Below are positions 35,738 through 43,040 of a DNA stretch of 64,000 nucleotides, piece after piece. A model generated the notes under the pieces. It was not told the DNA's origin and ran no database searches. It worked only from the letters and a program-made list of their open reading frames with translations. The position numbers were made by a program, and so were the translations under genes. Where the stretch lies: the NCBI GenBank assembly GCA_016839705.1, contig JAEOTR010000084.1, positions 22,132 through 86,131 of the forward strand, read 5' to 3'. Numbering within the stretch: the first letter of the stretch is position 1; each line of letters opens with the position of its first letter. This DNA comes from Promethearchaeota archaeon (GTDB lineage Archaea; Asgardarchaeota; Lokiarchaeia; Sigyniarchaeales; SOKP01).

Positions 35738-35872
35738 TCTTTTAATCTACTCATATTAAGCTTCCTTTAAAGTAAGATGTCTTATTTTATGTTTATTTTT
35801 GATAAGTTAAAATTAAAAACACTATTTTATTTAGTTTTACTATACAAATTTTAAACTAATGAGAGAAACTCC

Positions 35873-36475
35873 ATGAAATTATTTACTATATATGAAAATG
35901 GTGTTCTAAAGAAAATTGATAAAGTAGACTTTAACGATAAGAAAGTTTATCTGATTGATGATTTTAAAGTTTATTATTTATGGTTTGGTTCACACTGCTC
36001 TGAGAAGAAGAAAGAATTCGGAAAAAAAAGAGCAAAAGATCTAAATAATAAACGTAAATCCCCCGCTAAAATTCAAATTATTCATCAAAATAAGGAGTAT
36101 GGAGCCTTTCTGGCTATTATGGATATCTTAAAGGAAGGATTAAACAGTGAGGATTCTAGAATAAAAAGAGACGAATTAGTTTTTGAGTTAGAAGAAACAC
36201 TAGAACTTATTGATGCGGGATTAGAATTGGATTTAGAAGCCGAGATAACTCTAAAGGCCCACAAACTATCACAAGAAGGAATATCATATGAAGATTTATC
36301 TAAGCGACTAGCAGAAACACAACTAATTCTCTTAAAGGGAAAAGAAAAGCCTTTAGAAAGTGAAATTAAGAAAAAAACTGAAGAGATACTAAATTCTTCT
36401 TCTACGTTTGAGGAATTGGCCTGGCTTGTATCAGAACTTGAAATTTTAATTATAAAAAAACAATTGAAACAGTAA
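35873..36475 (+). CDS. Gelsolin-like domain protein with helical tail
   Basis: A 200-residue protein. Residues about 10-75 follow the gelsolin-repeat pattern: KVYLIDD, then FKVYYLWFGSHCSEKKKEFG (family D.g.eiyvWvG..as..Ek) and a helix, then a strand. The remaining 120 residues are charged helices containing two related units (LDLEAEITLKAHKLSQEGISYEDL and LESEIKKKTEEILNSSSTFEEL). Asgard archaea are known to encode gelsolin/profilin-like actin regulators, but this single-domain form with a repeated helical tail is unusual. Assignment rests on pattern only. It is convergent with S28e. Confidence 0.55.
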   Translation: MKLFTIYENGVLKKIDKVDFNDKKVYLIDDFKVYYLWFGSHCSEKKKEFGKKRAKDLNNKRKSPAKIQIIHQNKEYGAFLAIMDILKEGLNSEDSRIKRDELVFELEETLELIDAGLELDLEAEITLKAHKLSQEGISYEDLSKRLAETQLILLKGKEKPLESEIKKKTEEILNSSSTFEELAWLVSELEILIIKKQLKQ

Positions 36476-36527
36476 TGAATTACTAAGTGAGGTTCAATCT
36501 ATATTTAAATTATAGCCGTCTTTGTTT

Positions 36528-36770
36528 TTATCTTCTTGTTCGAATTTTTCTTGCTTCCCGTTCTACTTCTCTTAAAATTACAACATCATTCATTTTAATA
36601 GGCCCCTTGACATTACGAGTTAAGATTCGATTTTTATCTGGTCCATCTAAGATCCGAACCTTAATTTGTGTTATTTCTCCTGTAAGACCAGTTCGACCAA
36701 TTATTTGAATAACCTGAGCTGGTGTAGACTGATCTTTAACTGAAACCTTAGATTTATCTAATTTTACTAT
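36528..36770 (-). CDS. rps28e: 30S ribosomal protein S28e, non-canonical start codon
   Basis: A clear S28e: [38 protein letters not shown] and [13 protein letters not shown] match the family core. The frame is bounded upstream by a TGA at 36777-36779, and the codons that follow (ATA, ATC, ATA, GTA, AAA, TTA) include no ATG, GTG or TTG. The only in-frame ATG is near the C-terminus. The motif GGTGA at 36777-36781 lies six bases before ATA 36770, which I take as start, giving 80 residues; ATC 36773 or ATA 36776 are alternatives. It follows L7Ae on the same strand with a 19-base gap, the usual archaeal order. Confidence 0.9.
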   Translation of the reverse strand: MVKLDKSKVSVKDQSTPAQVIQIIGRTGLTGEITQIKVRILDGPDKNRILTRNVKGPIKMNDVVILREVEREARKIRTRR

Positions 36771-36776
36771 GATTAT

Positions 36777-36781
36777 TCACC
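36777..36781 (-). promoter_or_regulatory. Shine-Dalgarno motif before S28e
   Basis: On the minus strand TTGGTGA is read, and GGTGA ends six bases before the inferred ATA start of S28e. The TGA of the motif is the in-frame stop that bounds the gene. Confidence 0.55.
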
Positions 36782-36789
36782 AAGTTGTT

Positions 36790-37161
36790 CTATTTTTTTA
36801 TTTCTTCCAAATTCTTAATTACATCATTTAAAATACCATCATTTCCGGTTCCAACGTTTTCTATAGCTATAGCACTTGCTGATACATTAATTCTAGCAGT
36901 ATTACCAAGCTCTTTCTTTGTTGTTAAATAACCATAAGGAATACCTTTTTCTTCGCACAATAATGGTATGTGGAATAATATCTCTGGGGGACTAACATCT
37001 TCAGCCATGATAACGATTTTAGCTTGTACTCTTTCGATTGATTTAGTAACTTCATTCATCCCTTTTCGTAATTTAGAATCTCTAGTCTCTGCGATTTTAC
37101 TTAAGGCATTCTTAAGCTGATTTTTTAATTTATCCGGAATTTTAAATTTAATATATGAAAT
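36790..37161 (-). CDS. rpl7ae: 50S ribosomal protein L7Ae, ATT start codon
   Basis: L7Ae binds kink-turns in rRNA, box C/D sRNAs and RNase P RNA. The core KGMNEVTKSIERVQAKIVIMA, EDVSPPEILFHIPLLCEEKG and IPYGYLTTKKELG is unmistakable. The first in-frame ATG (37059) lies inside the KGxNExTK RNA-binding motif, so it cannot be the start. Between there and the TGA at 37168-37170 no ATG, GTG or TTG occurs. ATT 37161 gives SYIKFKIPDKLK, matching the family N-terminus, with AGGAGATGA six bases before. The protein is then 123 residues. S28e follows. Confidence 0.93.
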   Translation of the reverse strand: MSYIKFKIPDKLKNQLKNALSKIAETRDSKLRKGMNEVTKSIERVQAKIVIMAEDVSPPEILFHIPLLCEEKGIPYGYLTTKKELGNTARINVSASAIAIENVGTGNDGILNDVIKNLEEIKK

Positions 37162-37167
37162 ATTTAA

Positions 37168-37176
37168 TCATCTCCT
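37168..37176 (-). promoter_or_regulatory. Shine-Dalgarno motif before L7Ae
   Basis: AGGAGATGA on the minus strand differs from the ideal AGGAGGTGA at one base and ends six bases before the ATT start at 37161. Confidence 0.6.
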
Positions 37177-37556
37177 TCAAATATACATTAATATATTTTC
37201 ATAAATCATCGATATTCGATACACTTTTTAATACAAGATTAAAGATAAAATTTGTCATTTGGGACAAAAAGCCTAAAAATTTTTCTTTATATACTCTTGA
37301 GGGATTAAGTGATAAACATTCCAAATAATTGTGAATTTATCATGAAAGTTAGTCTGAAAAAATTAAAAGGATTAAAAAAAATTAATAATTTATTTGCACT
37401 TATAATTTGGCTAGGGTTATTAACAGAAGCAATTATCTGTATGTGGATTTGAGAAATGGAAAAACTTATTTTTAATGAATTACTTGATAACATACATTTA
37501 GAATAATTCTAATTTTATTATCAAATCTATTAAATACATAAAGCAAATTAACCCAA

Positions 37557-37565
37557 AGGAGGAGA
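37557..37565 (+). promoter_or_regulatory. Shine-Dalgarno motif before rpo10
   Basis: AGGAGGAGA is one mismatch from AGGAGGTGA and is the strongest SD in the window. It ends six bases before the ATA start of rpo10 at 37572. Confidence 0.7.
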
Positions 37566-37571
37566 TGTATC

Positions 37572-37772
37572 ATAATTATACCGATCCGCTGCTTTTCATG
37601 CGGAAAATTAATAGCTCATATTTACGAGCCTTATTTGGAGCTTTTGGAGAAAGGTGAATCATCCGAAAAAGCCTTTAAAGAATTAGGGATTGAAAGGTTC
37701 TGTTGTAAAAGAATGGTGGTTAGCCACGTGGATTTAATAGATGAGTTACTTAAATTTCCACGCTTGCAATAA
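37572..37772 (+). CDS. rpo10: DNA-directed RNA polymerase subunit Rpo10 (RpoN), ATA start codon
   Basis: A 66-residue Rpo10/RPB10. It carries the family zinc motif CFSCGK near the N-terminus and the RFCCKRM pair, plus the LGIERFCCKR...HVDLID block, all in the right spacing. Orthologues begin M-I-[IV]-P-[IV]-R-C; here the DNA reads ATA ATT ATA CCG ATC CGC TGC, so the initiator position is ATA. The in-frame stop upstream is TAA at 37539-37541 and no ATG, GTG or TTG lies between. An ATG at 37565 is in another frame. It lies on the plus strand between two minus-strand ribosomal protein pairs. Confidence 0.95.
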   Translation: MIIPIRCFSCGKLIAHIYEPYLELLEKGESSEKAFKELGIERFCCKRMVVSHVDLIDELLKFPRLQ

Positions 37773-37820
37773 TTTTTTCTTTTTTTAAATATTAATAAGA
37801 TTTAATTAGAATAAAATTTT

Positions 37821-38003
37821 CTATTCTTTTCCGTAATAAGCAGTCCATCTGGTCTTTCTTGCTTTTTTCTTAAATATCAACATTGATTTTTTACACTTAT
37901 TAGTACAAAAATTTAGAATTGTACCGTCTCTTCTAATAAACATAATTCCACGACCAATCGGTATGTCATACCCACAAAATGAGCAACGCTTGACTTTTGC
38001 CAT
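37821..38003 (-). CDS. rpl24e: 50S ribosomal protein L24e
   Basis: A 60-residue L24e zinc-finger protein with RCSFCGYDIPIGRGIMFIRRDG and FCTNKCKKS, giving the two cysteine pairs, then the KKKARKTRWTAYYGK tail. The ATG is preceded by AGGATGAT four bases away. It follows S6e on the same strand with a 22-base gap and is convergent with rpo10. Confidence 0.96.
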   Translation of the reverse strand: MAKVKRCSFCGYDIPIGRGIMFIRRDGTILNFCTNKCKKSMLIFKKKARKTRWTAYYGKE

Positions 38004-38025
38004 ATTATATCATCCTAATATTTGA

Positions 38026-38430
38026 TTATTCTTTTTCTTTCTTAAAGAGTTCGGCTTCTCCGTATTTCATAACCTTTAAATTGATTAAAGTCATATCAGA
38101 TGTGACTTCATTGCCTCGTACTGTTTTTCTCCTCTTTTCCCCTTGCCTTCTTGGTTTGTATCCAATACCACGTTTGGAAACAAGAATTTTCTTTTTCACA
38201 GGCCCATGAACATCTTTTCTCATTGGAAAGCCACTTGAATCACTTCCACCTGTAATTTCAAACTCATAGTTAGGAAATCCGATTAAACCTCCCTTAATGA
38301 TCTCGCCCATTTTCATACCTTCAAATCGAAATTTTTTTTCATCGATCTCAATAAGTTTAGTCATTCCTTTTCCAGAGCCTTCCTTTCCACCACTAATATT
38401 TAGCTTGTAAACAATTTTTTCCGAAGACAC
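38026..38430 (-). CDS. rps6e: 30S ribosomal protein S6e
   Basis: A 134-residue S6e with the conserved GMKMGEIIKGGLIGFPNYEFEITGGSDSSGFPMRKDVHGP region and the RGIGYKPRRQGEKRRKTVRGNE block, ending in a lysine-rich tail. It leads the S6e-L24e pair. The ATG is followed by a short non-conserved start (SSEKIVYK). Divergent from the possible gelsolin-like gene. Confidence 0.96.
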   Translation of the reverse strand: MSSEKIVYKLNISGGKEGSGKGMTKLIEIDEKKFRFEGMKMGEIIKGGLIGFPNYEFEITGGSDSSGFPMRKDVHGPVKKKILVSKRGIGYKPRRQGEKRRKTVRGNEVTSDMTLINLKVMKYGEAELFKKEKE

Positions 38431-38602
38431 GATACATCATATTCGAACTTGAAAAAATAAGATTAACTTCAGAAATGTATATTTTCATAAAAATTTTATG
38501 GATTAGGACTAGATTAATATTCTGAATTAATATATATAATGAAATTTATTTTAACAATAATTTCCTATAAAAATTATAGAAAATTTTCATGTATTATCTT
38601 TT

Positions 38603-39445
38603 ATGCAGATTTTTGAAGTAATTGAGCTGAAAGAGTTTCCTTTTATGGAAACAAGAGAAATTGTAGAGGGTACAACAGTTCGTGATATATTAAAAAATGG
38701 GTGCATTAATAGGGTATTTTTACTTGTTGATCACGATACGAAAAGAATTTTAATATATAATTGTCCCCAGAGTTCAATAAAAAAACAAATCTATGGTGGA
38801 ATTTTAGCAGGAAAGTTCCGTCAACAATTAAAAGGGTTTTATAGAGTTTATCCCTTAAATATGTATTCCACTACTGATAAAGAATTTCAAGAAATAATAG
38901 ATAAACCATTGGGTCCTGGGAGAACAAAACCAATTGAGAAAGAAGATTTTTCAAAGCCAACACCAGACCGATTTATTGTTAATGTCTCAACCCAAAATCC
39001 GAATATGAAAAAAGCAATTGAATATATTTCTCAACTTCCAAAACAAGAAAATTTGGTTAGAAGATTTATGATAATTGGAGGCCAAATTTTTACTGATGAA
39101 GAAATTACAGAAACTTTTCTTAAAGAGGAGAGACACATTATAAAACCTATAAAATTAGGACGATTGAATAATGGTTTTACGTTCTTTAAAGATCATAATT
39201 ATGCTACTAGACTAATAATAAAAGATCGCAAAATACAGGGAATTGAATTATATGTTGATAAAGATGACCAATCTCCTCCATTGGAATTGCAAATCCCAAT
39301 AATTTATGAGGAAAAATTCAATAAACCAGGTTCGATTAAAACGTTAATAAATGCTTTTCAAATCCCAGATAAAATGCCAGAAGAAACAGAAGTACAAAAA
39401 GAAAAGGATATTCTCTCAAAAGATGATTTTACTAATCAACCCTAA
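38603..39445 (+). CDS. Unknown protein with possible gelsolin-like domain
   Basis: A 280-residue soluble protein. Residues 35-85 read as a gelsolin-like unit: RVFLLVDHDTKRILIYNCPQS, then a helix (QIYGGILAGKFRQQL) and a strand, comparable in layout to the gene at 35873-36475. A proline-rich linker at about 105-130 and a second alpha/beta part follow (IVNVSTQNPNMKKAIEYISQLP, then RRFMIIGGQIF). No catalytic motif is seen. The last 23 bases overlap the start of the radical SAM gene, so translation may be coupled. The gelsolin assignment is tentative. Confidence 0.5.
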   Translation: MQIFEVIELKEFPFMETREIVEGTTVRDILKNGCINRVFLLVDHDTKRILIYNCPQSSIKKQIYGGILAGKFRQQLKGFYRVYPLNMYSTTDKEFQEIIDKPLGPGRTKPIEKEDFSKPTPDRFIVNVSTQNPNMKKAIEYISQLPKQENLVRRFMIIGGQIFTDEEITETFLKEERHIIKPIKLGRLNNGFTFFKDHNYATRLIIKDRKIQGIELYVDKDDQSPPLELQIPIIYEEKFNKPGSIKTLINAFQIPDKMPEETEVQKEKDILSKDDFTNQP

Positions 39446-40766
39446 AACTTCTAAAGTATCAGAAGTTCAAAGAGAATTTTTTAGAGAACCAAATTTGGGA
39501 TTGCTATATTTAGCCGCAATATTAGATTTTAACAATATTTCTGTTGATATCTTAGATCTAGAGCAGTATTTAGATTTTACAGATTTAGAAATAAAAGATA
39601 TCATTAAGGAGAAGTCAAAAAATTACTCTATTTTTGGAATTACATCATTGACAAACACATTCCATCTAGCTCTTGATATCGCACGAATTATTAAAGGACA
39701 AAACAGGAACAGTTTCATTATGTTAGGTGGTCCACATGTCACATTTATGTATAATGAAATCTTGGAAAATGATAAAAATTCAGAAAACTTAATCGATTTC
39801 ATTTGTATTGGAGAAGCTGAAATTTCAATGCTTACATTAGTAAAAATCTTAGTCTCTCATAATCAAACCAACAAAAAATTAAACATTTATGAGGATAGAT
39901 TAAAAAAGATTAAGGGACTAGCTTTCTATGATTCAAAAGGGAAGCTCAATGTGAATTTAGGGACCAATGAAATCGATCTAGAAAATTTACCCTTACCTGC
40001 TCGTTATAAATTATCTCAAGATTATTATTATTACACTATCGCTAACGTAATAGTTAATAGAGGATGCCCTAATCAATGCTCATTTTGTTCAAGACAAAAA
40101 TTATTCAAAAAAACAAAAATCAGAAGTATTTCATCAATATTATCAGAGATAAGAGCAATTCAAGCCTTGCAAACGTACAAATACATAAACTTTTACGATA
40201 ATATCAACATTAATAGTGCCTTCCTTAGAGAATTTTGCAACATGTTCATTGAAAATAAGATCGATATTCCTTGGGGTTGTGAAATTCGTGTGGATACCAT
40301 AACTTTTGAAGAAGCTCGCTTGTTAAAATCGGCTGGTTGTATGCTTATAGCGACGGGTATAGAATCTGCTAGTATTGATGTACTCAATAAAAACTTTAAA
40401 TTCCAGGAACCAGAAAAAGTAAAAAAAGGAATAGAAAATTTAAAAAAAAACAAGATTCCAATCCAAGCATATTTTGTGTTAGGATTACCAGGCGAGACTG
40501 AAAAAACCTTTCAAAAAACGATTAATTATATTAAAAATTTACCTTTAGATGAAAATGATAAATTGAATTACTTCGTAGCAACGCCCTATCCTGGATCTCG
40601 ATTATGGGATGAAAAAAATCAATTTAATATAAATATTATAGAAACCAATTTTGCTAATTACGATTGCGAACATTTGATTTTTGAAACAACAGAATTAAAC
40701 CAAAGCAAGTTAGAAAATCTCTACCATACCGCAAAGGAAATAGAAAATCAATTTAATAGAAAATAG
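39423..40766 (+). CDS. B12-binding-domain radical SAM protein
   Basis: A 447-residue protein. An N-terminal cobalamin-binding Rossmann-like domain (PNLGLLYLAAIL, IFGITSLTN, MLGGPHVTFMYNE) precedes a radical SAM core with the cluster motif CPNQCSFC, ATGIES and YFVLGLPGETEKT. Such enzymes methylate or rearrange lipids, cofactors and tetrapyrroles; the substrate cannot be read. The ATG at 39423 gives the standard MILLINP N-terminus and overlaps the previous gene by 23 bases. An upstream in-frame ATG at 39351 would add lysine-rich non-homologous residues. Confidence 0.88.
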   Translation: MILLINPKTSKVSEVQREFFREPNLGLLYLAAILDFNNISVDILDLEQYLDFTDLEIKDIIKEKSKNYSIFGITSLTNTFHLALDIARIIKGQNRNSFIMLGGPHVTFMYNEILENDKNSENLIDFICIGEAEISMLTLVKILVSHNQTNKKLNIYEDRLKKIKGLAFYDSKGKLNVNLGTNEIDLENLPLPARYKLSQDYYYYTIANVIVNRGCPNQCSFCSRQKLFKKTKIRSISSILSEIRAIQALQTYKYINFYDNININSAFLREFCNMFIENKIDIPWGCEIRVDTITFEEARLLKSAGCMLIATGIESASIDVLNKNFKFQEPEKVKKGIENLKKNKIPIQAYFVLGLPGETEKTFQKTINYIKNLPLDENDKLNYFVATPYPGSRLWDEKNQFNINIIETNFANYDCEHLIFETTELNQSKLENLYHTAKEIENQFNRK

Positions 40767-40795
40767 AAATTTCTAAAAATAAAAACAAGAGGTGC

Positions 40796-41128
40796 ATTGA
40801 GGTTCCTAGTGAGTTTACTAAAAATGTGATCAATATTATTCAAAAAATCCCAAAAGGAAAAGTTCTAACCTATGGTTTTATAGCTAGATTAGCAGGAAAT
40901 CCAAGAGCTGCGCGGCAAGTTTCATGGATTTTACACTCGTCTAGCAAGAAATATCACTTACCCTGGCACCGTGTTATAAGCTCAAATGGGTCATTATCAA
41001 TGAAATCAATTGAAGATAGACAATATCACAAAAAACTTCTGGAATTAGAAGATATCACGTTTTTAGATAATTTTAAAATAAATCTAGAGAAATATCTTTG
41101 GAAACCCAAGATGGGTGAATTGGTTTAA
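40796..41128 (+). CDS. Alkyltransferase-like (ATL) DNA-binding protein
   Basis: An ATL protein: the O6-alkylguanine-DNA transferase fold with PWHRVI in place of PCHRVI, so it binds alkylated guanine but cannot accept the alkyl group. KGKVLTYGFIARLAGNPRAARQVSW supplies the recognition helix and arginine finger. The canonical start GTG 40826 would remove the SEFTKN helix found in orthologues. In-frame codons upstream include ATT 40796 and GTT 40802, just after AGAGGTG (40788-40794) but no ATG, GTG or TTG. I give ATT as the outer limit; the exact start is unsure. Confidence 0.8.
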   Translation: MEVPSEFTKNVINIIQKIPKGKVLTYGFIARLAGNPRAARQVSWILHSSSKKYHLPWHRVISSNGSLSMKSIEDRQYHKKLLELEDITFLDNFKINLEKYLWKPKMGELV

Positions 41129-41158
41129 GTAATTTAACCTAATAAGGTTCCGGGTTTT

Positions 41159-41515
41159 TTAACGATTTGATCTATGTGGAAGACAAGTTGGATATGTCTG
41201 AAAAAATAATGAAAACGCCATATCTTCTTTACCCACTTTAATCAGTTTCCTAATACCTTCTAAACTTTGTTTTTGGGCAAAATGTATTTTACGGTCATTA
41301 ATTACTTGAGTAGGTAGCACAAATTGCTCATTTAAGAACTCATTTATCTTACTTTCTTCAATATCTTTAAATTTCCTGAAATCCTTTCTACAAATCTCTA
41401 AGTAATTACCATATTCAGGTTTTTTAGGGAACTTCCCCTCAGCAATCGTATAAGCCATTTGTTTTTCACTCTTTCTATCTTTAAATTTTATTTGATTCTT
41501 TGATATTAATGTCAA
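41159..41515 (-). CDS. Hypothetical protein
   Basis: A 118-residue basic, soluble protein with no motif I recognise. It contains several conserved-looking segments (KFPKKPEYGNYLEICRKDF, FVLPTQVINDRKIHFAQ) and ends in a Cys/His/Arg-rich tail (YPTCLPHRSNR). It converges with the ATL gene. An internal ATG at residue 20 is an alternative start. Low confidence beyond its being a plausible gene. Confidence 0.45.
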   Translation of the reverse strand: MTLISKNQIKFKDRKSEKQMAYTIAEGKFPKKPEYGNYLEICRKDFRKFKDIEESKINEFLNEQFVLPTQVINDRKIHFAQKQSLEGIRKLIKVGKEDMAFSLFFQTYPTCLPHRSNR

Positions 41516-41666
41516 TTTTAGTATATATAATTTTTTAATTTAGATTTAAAACGGCTTTATGATTGATTTCACCTTTAATTATAAAACTAAAAAAAAAGTT
41601 TATGTTAAGAATGAACAATTTAAAACATATTTCATATATTAGTTCAAAATTAAAAATATTGAAAAA

Positions 41667-42794
41667 ATGCCAAAATTTCAACCCTTTCTTATGGAACGTT
41701 GGATGTCTAAATATGAGCAAGATGTTGAATTCAACCTATCAGAAAGCGGTGTTCACCCAATCTTACTCAAAGAGTTGTTATCTGATGATTCTAATTATAT
41801 TGACCAATTACTTGCGACGGATCTAAATTACCCCCATGTTAATGGCATCCCAAGTTTAAGAAAAAATATAGCTTCGTTATATGAGGGTGCTAAAATGGAT
41901 AATGTTCTTGTCACCAGTGGAGCTGTTGAAGCCAATTACAATGCAACCCTTTCCCTTCTTAACAAAGGAGAAGAAGTTGTCATTATGTTGCCAAACTATA
42001 TGCAAATTTGGGGTATTGCTAAAAACCATAATATTAAATTTAAGACCTTCCATCTGCGTGAAGAAAAGAATTGGGCACCAGATTTAGATGAGTTAAATAA
42101 TGTTGTGTCTAAAAAAACAAAACTTATTGCAGTTTGCAATCCAAATAATCCAACGGGATATATTCTGACTAAAAATGAAATGGATTCGATCATTAGTATC
42201 GCAGACAGCGTTGGGGCTTGGATATTAGCTGATGAAGTATATTGTGGTGCTGAACGTTTAACTGATAAGCAAACACCTTCGTTCTTTGGGCGTTATGAAA
42301 AAATAATCGCTATAGGTAGCATGAGCAAAGCATATGGATTACCAGGACTCCGAATTGGCTGGGCTGTAGCTCCTATCGATATTATAGAGGAAATTTGGGC
42401 GCGACATGAATACACAACCATAAGTGCTACCATGCTTTCTAATAAACTTGCAGTAATTGCCCTCTCCCCGGAAGTAAGGCCTCGCATTATTCAACGGACT
42501 CGTGAGTTCATAAGAAATGGATATCCAATTTTACAAAAATGGATGGATAGTCACGAAAAAACATTTAATGTTGTACCACCTCAAGCTGCTGCAATAGCTT
42601 TTGTTCGATATCATTTAAATATAAATTCTACTGAATTTGCAGAATGTTTGCGAAAGGAAAAAAGTGTATTTATTGTACCAGGTGACCATTTTGGAATGGA
42701 TAAGTTTTTTCGGATAAGCTTTGGATTACCCCAAGATTACCTTACATCAGCACTTAATCGAATACACGATTTAATTCTGAATATCAAAAAATAA
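41667..42794 (+). CDS. Class I/II PLP-dependent aminotransferase
   Basis: A 375-residue fold-type I aminotransferase. It shows NYPHVNGIPSLRKNIA, the VTSGAVEANY loop, CNPNNPTGYI, LADEVYCGAE with the PLP-contacting aspartate, and GSMSKAYGLPGLRIGW with the Schiff-base lysine and phosphate-binding arginine. The amino acid substrate is not determinable. It stands alone upstream of fae-hps, with 246 bases between. Confidence 0.93.
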   Translation: MPKFQPFLMERWMSKYEQDVEFNLSESGVHPILLKELLSDDSNYIDQLLATDLNYPHVNGIPSLRKNIASLYEGAKMDNVLVTSGAVEANYNATLSLLNKGEEVVIMLPNYMQIWGIAKNHNIKFKTFHLREEKNWAPDLDELNNVVSKKTKLIAVCNPNNPTGYILTKNEMDSIISIADSVGAWILADEVYCGAERLTDKQTPSFFGRYEKIIAIGSMSKAYGLPGLRIGWAVAPIDIIEEIWARHEYTTISATMLSNKLAVIALSPEVRPRIIQRTREFIRNGYPILQKWMDSHEKTFNVVPPQAAAIAFVRYHLNINSTEFAECLRKEKSVFIVPGDHFGMDKFFRISFGLPQDYLTSALNRIHDLILNIKK

Positions 42795-42972
42795 TGAGGA
42801 TATCTCTCAATTAATAAAATAAGAAATTGAACTTAGAAAATTAAGGAATTTTGACATTTTTAGAAGATATTTTGGTAATAATCTTTTTTAATAGTTGAGA
42901 GATAATTCAAGCAATAATTTTATTAATAGAAGATTAACTCTAGATTATTGTAGTGATATCTCAAAAATACAC

Positions 42973-42984
42973 TATTATAAATAG
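42973..42984 (+). promoter_or_regulatory. TATA-like promoter element for fae-hps
   Basis: TATTATAAATAG lies 57 bases before the ATG, giving a predicted transcription start near 43005 and a leader of roughly 35 bases. The gene ahead is well separated, so this is likely its own promoter. Confidence 0.4.
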
Positions 42985-43040
42985 TTAATTTCTACAAAAT
43001 TATAAAAAGAATAATTTTAAAATCTAAAAAGGAAATTTGT

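Larger units (their letters stand above)
37162..37571. other. Intergenic region between divergent L7Ae and Rpo10 genes
   Basis: This 410-base region carries promoters for both directions. It contains a 5-bp inverted repeat ATCGA-TAT-TCGAT at 37208-37220 and a small stem TTTGTC/GACAAA at 37251-37268, followed by a TATA-like CTTTATATAC near 37283-37292. A 36-codon frame from ATG 37342 with a hydrophobic stretch is present but has no other support. No RNA gene was recognised. Confidence 0.45.

Noticed and set aside
36483..36500. GGTTCAATCT resembling a tRNA T-loop
   Set aside because: No acceptor or anticodon arms can be formed; the position is next to the gelsolin-like gene stop.
36487..36708. 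73-codon plus-strand frame
   Set aside because: It is antisense to the clear S28e gene.
37305..37360. Possible C/D box sRNA (GTGATAA ... CTGA)
   Set aside because: The C box is imperfect and no D'/C' pair or guide can be defended.
37342..37452. 36-codon frame with a hydrophobic stretch upstream of rpo10
   Set aside because: It has no SD, no homology I recognise and lies in a region better explained as divergent promoters.
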